The notes below the pieces were generated by a model, which was given only the letters and a program-made list of their open reading frames with translations, was not told the DNA's origin and did not search any database. From an uncultured Bacteroidales bacterium (GTDB lineage: Bacteria; Bacteroidota; Bacteroidia; Bacteroidales; WCHB1-69): 7,408 nt of DNA. The stretch is taken from positions 1 through 7,408 of the forward strand of contig CALAVA010000095.1 of NCBI GenBank assembly GCA_937892025.1, written 5' to 3'. Made by a program: the position numbers and the translations under genes. This document shows positions 1-5,019 of this stretch, one piece after another (the first letter of the stretch is position 1; the number at the start of each line of letters is the position of its first letter).

Positions 1-264
1 GCGAACAGAGATCATATTGCACGCAGATACCTCTCTGAAATCAAAAATCCCAAAGTTACGCTCCCACTTATTGCCGATGGATGTAAACATACATGGTATC
101 AGTTCATCGTCAGGGTTGATAAACAGGATGTTTTTAGGGGATTTCTTGAGCAGCGAGGGATAAATACCGATATCTCATGGAGGGTTCCTCCTTTTCTCCA
201 ACCTTGTAAGGTTAGGGAATATGGATATAAAGAACGCAGCCAATTTTTCAAGATAACTCCGTAA
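1..264 (+). CDS. DegT/DnrJ/EryC1/StrS sugar aminotransferase, C-terminal part (partial, apparently truncated)
   Basis: Reading frame 1 is open from the left edge to a TAA at 262-264, giving 87 residues. Seen: NPKVTLP (17-22), HTWYQFIVRV (30-39), GINT (53-56), VPPFLQPC (62-69) and EYGYKE (73-78), in the order found in the C-terminal domain of DegT-type PLP-dependent aminotransferases, which make amino sugars for O-antigen or capsule. In family members, as I recall them, the GIxT segment leads into an I-H-(Y/W)-P stretch and the protein runs some 30 residues past the PP(H)xQ region, ending in an LSLP-like segment. Here the histidine position is serine (DISW) and the protein stops at KITP, so the C-terminus looks eroded or cut. 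The catalytic lysine would lie left of the window. The last 17 nt overlap the convergent glycosyltransferase gene. The family call is fairly firm; whether the gene is functional is doubtful. Confidence 0.7.
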   Translation, partial: ANRDHIARRYLSEIKNPKVTLPLIADGCKHTWYQFIVRVDKQDVFRGFLEQRGINTDISWRVPPFLQPCKVREYGYKERSQFFKITP

Positions 265-1570
265 GCACTATTTCCGCCAATTGCCGGGTTTGCTCTTCCC
301 TCGAATATTTCTCGGTATTATCGGAATTGCACCTTATACTTTTATTCGCTTCAAATTCAGCATACAAGTCAGTCAAAACTTGCGACAGGTGTTTTTTGTC
401 CTTCACAATGATGCCTGCGTTAGTTTCCAACAGACAGTCTTCTTGGAGATGATTGCTCAAACTTTTATCTTCCGACAATGAATATGGATAATAATCATCC
501 TTAAGTTTTTTTGTTTCCGCATCATCGGAATAACATAATATTATTTGCCGTTTAATTGCCAGATAATCGTAGATTTTTGTTCCCATATAAGAATAATCGT
601 TGAAGAGCAACATGACATTATGTTCACACAAATGTTCTAACAATTCTGCATTTTTCATGCGTGGATACACATGGATGAAATTTTCAAGTTTGTTTTTCCG
701 TGCATACTGTCTTATTTCTTCATGTCTGTTTATGCCGAAGAAATTCAATTCAATTTTTGGGATTTCGTTATTTTTTTGCACAAACTCAGCAAATGCAGAA
801 ACCACACTTTTGTATGGGTGCCACTCGTATATAGATCCCGCCAAGGCAATACGCATAACATCATTTTTTTGTTCAATGTGTTCAACCTGCTTTATTGAAT
901 CGGGATTATAACCATTAGGGATAATATAAGTGGTTGGTAAAGTGATATTTTCGCCTATTTTTTTTTTTAAAAAATCAGAAACCGTTGTCATAGCGGTGGC
1001 ATTTGCCATAAATCTCCGCTCCCAGAAACGTTCGAAAGGCGATGTAACTTTATTTTTGTTTTCTGTCCACGGGTCCCTATAGTCCGCCACCCATGGAATA
1101 TCGTATTTACTACTTAATGCCGATGCATACTTAAACAACACAAACGGCTCGCCTGTAGCGATTATCGCATCAACCTTATTTTGTTTCAAATATTCCTTTG
1201 CTCCGCGATACAAGCCCGATTTTGGTCCTACAAAGAATAGGAACTGCATAAACTCGTACCACGCCGTAATCATTTTGCGTATCAGCGAAAATTTTGTGCG
1301 CCCATATTTAAGCATTATGCGGTTTGCAAGATTCGGATTGTAAGGTGTGCGTATTACCATGCCGCACGCGGTTTCCTCTACAATGGTTTCGTCGCTTTCG
1401 CCGGGTGCAATGTAGTCGAGTTCGCTGCCGTACTTGTTGCCCCACTGACGTGTAACAACCACAGGCTCAACCCCATATTCCTTCAAATACCTGTACCACG
1501 CGTATGGCCTCAATCCACCAACCGACACGTATGGTGGAAAATCGTATGCTAATATCAAAAGTCGTTTCAT
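248..1570 (-). CDS. GT4-like (GT-B fold) glycosyltransferase, surface polysaccharide
   Basis: A 440-residue cytoplasmic or membrane-associated glycosyltransferase expected to add a sugar from a nucleotide-sugar donor to a lipid-linked glycan. Seen: LLILAYDFPP with a VGGLRPYAWY loop (4-26), the first strand and glycine-rich loop of a GT-B N-terminal domain; ATGEPF (138-143); PWVADYRDPW (159-168), a hallmark of this GT4-like group; IPNGYNPD (217-224) at the domain junction; LAGSIYEW (243-250) opening the C-terminal domain; and GTKIYDYLAIKRQIIL (330-345), the donor-binding region where many GT4 enzymes carry E-x7-E. Length is normal for the family. No signal peptide or membrane helix is evident. 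It follows the AlbA_2 gene after 67 nt with no terminator and only a weak promoter candidate, so it may be read from the AlbA_2 promoter. The first 34 codons are duplicated upstream at 3381-3485. An 11-A run at codons 201-205 could slip. Donor and acceptor cannot be told. Confidence 0.85.
   Translation of the reverse strand: MKRLLILAYDFPPYVSVGGLRPYAWYRYLKEYGVEPVVVTRQWGNKYGSELDYIAPGESDETIVEETACGMVIRTPYNPNLANRIMLKYGRTKFSLIRKMITAWYEFMQFLFFVGPKSGLYRGAKEYLKQNKVDAIIATGEPFVLFKYASALSSKYDIPWVADYRDPWTENKNKVTSPFERFWERRFMANATAMTTVSDFLKKKIGENITLPTTYIIPNGYNPDSIKQVEHIEQKNDVMRIALAGSIYEWHPYKSVVSAFAEFVQKNNEIPKIELNFFGINRHEEIRQYARKNKLENFIHVYPRMKNAELLEHLCEHNVMLLFNDYSYMGTKIYDYLAIKRQIILCYSDDAETKKLKDDYYPYSLSEDKSLSNHLQEDCLLETNAGIIVKDKKHLSQVLTDLYAEFEANKSIRCNSDNTEKYSREEQTRQLAEIVLTELS
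958..974 (-). repeat. T6-A11 homopolymer tract inside the glycosyltransferase gene
   Basis: On the coding strand six T are followed by eleven A, covering codons for F200, L201, K202-K204 and I205. The frame is GAT TTT TTA AAA AAA AAA ATA. Losing one A gives TAG directly after the third AAA codon. Gaining one A leads to a TAA about 14 codons later. The tract also contains the heptamer T TTT TTA in the zero frame, a known class of ribosomal slippery sequence. The sequence as given keeps the full frame open. Confidence 0.85.
1469..1561 (-). repeat. Direct repeat, copy A: 5' coding end of the intact glycosyltransferase
   Basis: Codons 4-34 of the intact glycosyltransferase. Against the copy at 3381-3473, 81 of 93 bases match by hand alignment, and 30 of 31 encoded residues are identical (R27 here, K28 there). 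Eleven of the twelve differences are silent. A 32-nt block covering ILAYDFPPY is identical in both. Homology ends after V34 here (V35 in the other copy). Confidence 0.95.
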
Positions 1571-1589
1571 AAGTCAGTGTTTATATATA

Positions 1590-1597
1590 CAAGATTA
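1590..1597 (-). promoter_or_regulatory. Weak -7-like box before the glycosyltransferase
   Basis: TAATCTTG matches the Bacteroidetes -7 consensus TAnnTTTG with one mismatch and lies 20 nt before the ATG. No TTTG is found at the expected upstream distance. It may be chance in AT-rich sequence; read-through from the AlbA_2 gene is at least as likely. Confidence 0.2.
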
Positions 1598-1637
1598 AAA
1601 TACAAAAAAGCATGATATAGTAAAATTGTGACATTAT

Positions 1638-3320
1638 CTACTTGTTTAACAGAAAAGCAATCCCCAAATCAGTTATTACATACTTGTTATCAGGAGCATT
1701 AGGGATATCCGGTTTTGTCATTCTAATAAATTGCAGTTTCTTCAATGGATTCAAATAATTCTCCCTAAAAGAACTTTGCTTCTTGTATTGGAAGAAATGT
1801 AATAGCTGCCCGAAAGAAACCGGAGCGGAACACAATGAAAGAATTGCAACGATATACCATATTTTTTTAGGCAACAACTCATTACCTTTTTTGTCCCAAC
1901 TCGGCACCTTTTTTATTTTTTCGGCAGGAAGATACTGAATTTCAGAGAATAACAATTCTGGGAACTCAGTGCCTTTTTCCACCCAACTCGGCACCATATC
2001 CAAAATCAAATCATTCCACGAAATATCATTAAGCCTTGATGGAAGTTCTAAATCCGACATTCCTTTATATAGGTGTTCCACAGGATTAACAGGCAAATTA
2101 AGCCATTCCGAAAAGTTTTCGATATATGGTCTGAATGTATAGTGTTGTAATGGTACAGAAACCTTAAAAATATCATTCTCTTCAAACGATGGATGTGCTC
2201 CGTCACTATATAACGGAACATAGCGGTTGGTATTCCTTACGCCAGAGCCAATCTCCTCTGTCCACCCGAAGGCCGTGAAAAATTTTCGCAAATTGGGATT
2301 CTTGGGATACGGATTAAAATTATTATAGTCAATAAATCCATGAAAAAGCGGTTTGCACGGGTTCGTTATTATAACTTCCGAATCATAAATTACCATCTCT
2401 GTTGCGTATGCACTTGTGTATTCCCTATGAACGATAGCGTTTGCAATAACTTCCCTAAAAATTTTATCTCGCAAATCAACCCTTTGGTCGCCATCAAGAT
2501 AAAATTTCTCTGGCAGATGTCTATTTATAAAAGACTTCAGTTCCAAATATGTATCTATTAGATTTGTCCGTAAAGGAGGCATAATGCGGTCATCCCAACG
2601 AAGTTTGTTTTTAATTCTGACCATGGCCTCCACCTTATACGCAGGAAGAATTGACTGTATTGTCGCATCCTTGCCAAAAATTAGAGCAGCAGCCAAAGTT
2701 AAACCTTGCTTCCCGGTTTTAAAATCCTTAACATACAAAGAGGAACTGCACAATAGCTCTTCATTACCAACAAAAAGCCAAGGATGGTCACTTCGATAGC
2801 CCCGAATAAGTGTGCGAGCTTTTTCGAAAAGGTTCTCATCCAAATCAGACATTTCCAGAAACGGATAAATTGTGGATTCCGAAAAGAAATTTCTCTTCCG
2901 AAGATACAAATCACCTATCCTCAACTGATTCCCTGTAATTTTTATATCCGACTCATATTCCCTAACATAAATGTCATTTTTATACCTATGTATCTGGCTA
3001 CTTGCAGGAATCTGACAAACTAGAACATTTCCTTCCTGCAAATTGACACAAAAAGGCTGAACATAAATCGATGGAGATACACAATCGTCAGAATTTAAAG
3101 TTGACACAATATCTTTCTGTAATTTTGTACACAAATCACGGTCTATTCCAATGACACATCCACTATCATCTACACCCCAAAGCACTATGCCACCATCTGT
3201 ATTCGAGAAACTGACTGCCGTCTCGTAAAAAGACTGCGGAAGTCTATTCAAAGCCTCCTTGAATTCCACTTGTGCATTTTCTCCCTGTCCGATAATTTGT
3301 TCTACTTCTAACGGAGTCAT
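1638..3320 (-). CDS. AlbA_2 (Schlafen-like) / HATPase_c_4 ATP-binding protein with C-terminal winged-helix-like region
   Basis: A 560-residue protein of the COG2865 type. Seen: an N-terminal AlbA_2 domain (about 13-130) with GENAQVEFKEAL (13-24), ETAVSFSNTDGGIVLWGVDD (33-52) and VIGI (56-59); a GHKL-type ATPase region with the N-box REVIANAIVHREY (289-301), EVIITNPCKP (315-324), NPYPKNPNLRKFF (336-348) and a glycine-rich EEIGSGVRN (355-363). The C-terminus (about 483-560) looks like a winged helix, ending LNPLKKLQFIRM then YVITDLGIAFLLNK. Such proteins are predicted DNA or RNA binders and transcriptional regulators, and some occur in mobile or defence-related gene sets; the true activity is mostly unknown. 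A linker motif VPSWxxKGxE occurs twice (443-452, 472-481). The start is supported by a promoter just upstream, with a leader of only about 12-15 nt and no clear Shine-Dalgarno. It is flanked by two copies of the glycosyltransferase 5' end, which suggests insertion. Cytoplasmic, no membrane segment. Confidence 0.87.
   Translation of the reverse strand: MTPLEVEQIIGQGENAQVEFKEALNRLPQSFYETAVSFSNTDGGIVLWGVDDSGCVIGIDRDLCTKLQKDIVSTLNSDDCVSPSIYVQPFCVNLQEGNVLVCQIPASSQIHRYKNDIYVREYESDIKITGNQLRIGDLYLRKRNFFSESTIYPFLEMSDLDENLFEKARTLIRGYRSDHPWLFVGNEELLCSSSLYVKDFKTGKQGLTLAAALIFGKDATIQSILPAYKVEAMVRIKNKLRWDDRIMPPLRTNLIDTYLELKSFINRHLPEKFYLDGDQRVDLRDKIFREVIANAIVHREYTSAYATEMVIYDSEVIITNPCKPLFHGFIDYNNFNPYPKNPNLRKFFTAFGWTEEIGSGVRNTNRYVPLYSDGAHPSFEENDIFKVSVPLQHYTFRPYIENFSEWLNLPVNPVEHLYKGMSDLELPSRLNDISWNDLILDMVPSWVEKGTEFPELLFSEIQYLPAEKIKKVPSWDKKGNELLPKKIWYIVAILSLCSAPVSFGQLLHFFQYKKQSSFRENYLNPLKKLQFIRMTKPDIPNAPDNKYVITDLGIAFLLNK
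1876..1908 (-). repeat. 33-nt imperfect direct repeat in the AlbA_2 gene (second unit in coding order)
   Basis: Encodes VPSWDKKGNEL (472-482). It matches the unit at 1963-1995 at 28 of 33 positions by hand count, including a 14-nt exact block GGTGCCGAGTTGGG. The offset is 87 nt, exactly 29 codons, so frame is kept. Confidence 0.8.
1963..1995 (-). repeat. 33-nt imperfect direct repeat in the AlbA_2 gene (first unit in coding order)
   Basis: Encodes VPSWVEKGTEF (443-453), in the linker between the ATPase region and the C-terminal winged-helix-like region. It pairs with the unit at 1876-1908. Confidence 0.8.
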
Positions 3321-3339
3321 TGTTCCAGCATTTCTATTG

Positions 3340-3371
3340 CAAAAGTAATAAATTTTGAGTATAAAAACAAA
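3340..3371 (-). promoter_or_regulatory. Bacteroidetes-type promoter of the AlbA_2 gene
   Basis: On the minus strand TTTG (3368-3371) is followed after 20 nt by TACTTTTG (3340-3347), a full match to the TTTG / TAnnTTTG promoter class read by the Bacteroidetes primary sigma factor. Transcription should start about 12-15 nt before the ATG at 3320. The TTTG directly follows the TAG that ends the glycosyltransferase fragment, so the promoter lies at the edge of the inserted segment. Confidence 0.7.
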
Positions 3372-3485
3372 CTAAAAATTCACGCCGTATTCCTTCAGGT
3401 ACTTGTACCAAGCGTATGGTCTCAAGCCACCAACAGAAACGTATGGTGGAAAATCGTATGCTAATATCAAGAGTTTTTTTGTCAT
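3372..3485 (-). pseudogene. 5' fragment of a second glycosyltransferase gene (37 codons)
   Basis: ATG at 3483-3485 opens a 37-codon frame ending in TAG at 3372-3374. Residues 5-35 match residues 4-34 of the intact glycosyltransferase (1570-248) with one conservative change (K28 for R27). After V35 come N, F and stop, where the intact gene continues E-P-V-V-V. The fragment has its own start and a -7 box upstream, so it may still be transcribed and could act as a short leader. The pattern of silent changes shows it once belonged to a functional gene. It is most simply the surviving front of a glycosyltransferase gene cut by arrival of the AlbA_2 segment, or the remnant of a tandem paralogue. 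It cannot encode a working enzyme. Confidence 0.85.
3381..3473 (-). repeat. Direct repeat, copy B: 5' coding end of the glycosyltransferase fragment
   Basis: Partner of 1469-1561, with 81 of 93 bases identical and the same orientation. The copies start about 1.9 kb apart and enclose the whole AlbA_2 gene. Sequences upstream of the two ATG codons are unrelated, and homology stops sharply after the GTG at 3381-3383. Confidence 0.95.
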
Positions 3486-3513
3486 TCTATTTTTATTGTT
3501 CTATTTGATACTA

Positions 3514-3521
3514 CAAAGATA
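3514..3521 (-). promoter_or_regulatory. -7 box of the promoter before the glycosyltransferase fragment
   Basis: TATCTTTG is a full match to TAnnTTTG, 28 nt before the fragment's ATG, in the gap after the phosphatase gene. A TTG lies 22 nt further upstream, slightly beyond the usual spacing. It was probably the original promoter of the glycosyltransferase gene. Confidence 0.45.
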
Positions 3522-3572
3522 ATAAAAATTATTACAACAATTTCAAGTTGGTTTACTAAATTTAGTTTAATA

Positions 3573-4052
3573 TTATTGTGTGGATTGTTGGTTTAATAAG
3601 TTTTGTCCAAGTTTTAGACAAGCCTTCCAAATCATATCAAAAGCATGTTCAAAGTCTTTAGTTGTTCCGCCCCAAGGGTCAGGAATGGGAGTGTTTTGTG
3701 TCGGATTTATCATATTGTAAAGATAATCAACCTTTTTCATATCTTCTTCTGTTCGTTTCTGCTGATTGACGAGTTTGTAATTGTTGCTGTCCATAACAAA
3801 AATACGGTCAAAATTATCAAAATCGATAGGGGAGAATAGGCGTTGTCTTTGTGCAGAAATGTCAATATGATGTTTTAAAGCGGTTTGTTGTGCCATTTTG
3901 TGAGGAGGCTCGCCTAAATGATAGGCTTCAAAACCGCAAGAATCAACATGATGTAAATCAGTAATATGCAAATCTTCTAAAATTTTTTTCATAGCACCTT
4001 CAGCCATTGGCGAACGGCAAATATTGCCCAAACAGATAAAAAGAATATTCAT
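3573..4052 (-). CDS. Low-molecular-weight protein tyrosine phosphatase
   Basis: A cytoplasmic phosphatase of the LMW-PTP / Wzb-Etp family, hydrolysing phosphotyrosine on proteins. Numbering from the upstream ATG at 4076: the P-loop CLGNICRS (15-22) fits C-x5-R-S with nucleophile C15 and R21, followed by PMAEG; the general-acid loop IPDPWGG (131-137) supplies D133; VDSCGFEAYHLGEPP (44-58) and RIFVMDSNN (91-99) are also typical. I place the start at the second ATG (4050-4052), giving 159 residues, because family members usually begin a residue or two before the ILFICLGN strand and this ATG is preceded by an A-rich stretch. The upstream ATG (4074-4076) would give 167 residues and overlap the DUF62 gene by 8 nt. 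In many bacteria such enzymes pair with capsule tyrosine kinases; no kinase is in this window, so a glycan role rests only on the nearby glycosyltransferase. Confidence 0.9.
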   Translation of the reverse strand: MNILFICLGNICRSPMAEGAMKKILEDLHITDLHHVDSCGFEAYHLGEPPHKMAQQTALKHHIDISAQRQRLFSPIDFDNFDRIFVMDSNNYKLVNQQKRTEEDMKKVDYLYNMINPTQNTPIPDPWGGTTKDFEHAFDMIWKACLKLGQNLLNQQSTQ

Positions 4053-4068
4053 TTTTGATAGTCTTGAT

Positions 4069-4965
4069 TTATTCATCAGAAAATTTGATGGTAAATTCTA
4101 TATTGGATAGATTTTTTGTGTAGTTTGCCATCATTTCTTTCCAAGAGGTTTGGTAAAATCCAAATTCCAAATATTGGCTTTCGCCAAAAACAAAGAAAAG
4201 GTCATTTTGGCGACTACGTATATCTTCATAAGTTTTTGATAGATATACTTTGTATTCTTCTTTGCTTATTGTATCGTAGAACGTGAATTTTCTTCTTCCT
4301 TTAGCAACTTGCATAAAGGTTTCTTTTTTTAGATTGGTAATTACATTGCCGTAATAGTCAATATGTTTGATTCTACATTTGATAATATTTTCTGTTTGTC
4401 TTAAAATAATGGCATCTGTATTGGGACAAATAAGGATTTTTTTCTTGTCGTATGGGGTTCCAATTTGAGATACATCTTTGGTTTGCAATAATTTATAAAC
4501 TGCTTCGGGGTAATAATCTAATACAGAAAATGTTAGATGTTTTTTCTTTTCAGTGCGAGGCAATTGAACAATGTGTTCAATTTGGTCCAAATCAGAGCAA
4601 ATGGAAGATAAACAACCATTATTTTGACACAAAAAGAAATGCTTATTGTACTCAAAGGCAATATAATCAGTAAAAAAGAAATCTTTTTCATCGGTTTTTT
4701 CCTTACTTTTCAACCATGTTTGATAGATAGGCAAGTCTATGTTGTTGATGGAGTTAACAGCAATGACGTGTATGGTTTTTTCAGGAAAGAAAGGGAAAGC
4801 CGTTTTTATTTGATAGGCGGCTTTGCTAAAATCTGCCAATGGAATTTTATGTGTAATATCCACAATCTGACAATTTGGAGTTAAGGATAGTATGCTGGCT
4901 TTGAAAATGGCTGCATAAAAATCTTTATCGCCCCAATCGCTTGTTATTGTAATCATATTACTCAT
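4069..4965 (-). CDS. DUF62 / SAM hydroxide adenosyltransferase-fold protein, triad-less divergent form
   Basis: A 298-residue protein of the SAM_adeno_trans (DUF62) family, which includes SAM hydroxide adenosyltransferases and the SAM fluorinase/chlorinase. Seen: ITITSDWGDKDFY (5-17), IVDITHKIP (34-42), AAYQIKTAFPFFPEKTIHVI (49-68), FFLCQNNGCLSSI (110-122) and, in the C-terminal domain, IDYYGNVITNL (202-212) and YLEFGFYQ (265-272). Classical members hydrolyse SAM to adenosine and methionine with an Asp-Arg-His triad carried in VDPGVGxxR- and TFHGRD-like segments; here these read VNSINN (70-75) and TFSVLD (145-150), so the triad is missing. I recall Bacteroidetes homologues of similar type, so this may be clade-wide. 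Activity is therefore uncertain. An alternative start is M4 (4956). A -7 box lies at 4991-4998, and the gene is closely followed by the phosphatase gene, probably one transcript. Confidence 0.8.
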   Translation of the reverse strand: MSNMITITSDWGDKDFYAAIFKASILSLTPNCQIVDITHKIPLADFSKAAYQIKTAFPFFPEKTIHVIAVNSINNIDLPIYQTWLKSKEKTDEKDFFFTDYIAFEYNKHFFLCQNNGCLSSICSDLDQIEHIVQLPRTEKKKHLTFSVLDYYPEAVYKLLQTKDVSQIGTPYDKKKILICPNTDAIILRQTENIIKCRIKHIDYYGNVITNLKKETFMQVAKGRRKFTFYDTISKEEYKVYLSKTYEDIRSRQNDLFFVFGESQYLEFGFYQTSWKEMMANYTKNLSNIEFTIKFSDE

Positions 4966-4990
4966 TGTAAACTATTTTTTTCTAAAAATG

Positions 4991-4998
4991 CAAAGTTA
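4991..4998 (-). promoter_or_regulatory. -7 box of the promoter for the DUF62-phosphatase pair
   Basis: TAACTTTG is a full match to TAnnTTTG, 25 nt before the ATG at 4965, in the 54-nt gap after the porin gene. The only nearby upstream TTG is 14 nt away, shorter than usual, across a run of ten A on the coding strand. This suggests separate transcription from the porin. Confidence 0.5.
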
Positions 4999-5019
4999 AT
5001 ATTTTTTTTTTACAATATT

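Noticed and set aside
281..911. Plus-strand open frames at 281-481, 600-911 and 671-898
   Set aside because: They lie antisense inside the well-supported glycosyltransferase gene, lack recognisable motifs, and the second and third overlap in different frames.
2340..3023. Open frames on either strand inside the AlbA_2 gene
   Set aside because: Other-frame readings of a gene with clear AlbA_2 and ATPase motifs, with no family signature of their own.
1469..3473. Reading the glycosyltransferase repeats as a transposon target-site duplication
   Set aside because: The copies differ at 12 of 93 sites, mostly silent codon positions. This is far too diverged, and the repeats too long, for a fresh target duplication, and no transposase or inverted ends are present.
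3555..3566. Palindrome ACTAAATTTAGT after the phosphatase gene, considered as a terminator
   Set aside because: The hairpin would have only four A/T-rich pairs around a 4-nt loop and no following T run on the minus strand. A protein-binding site is possible, but nothing supports it.
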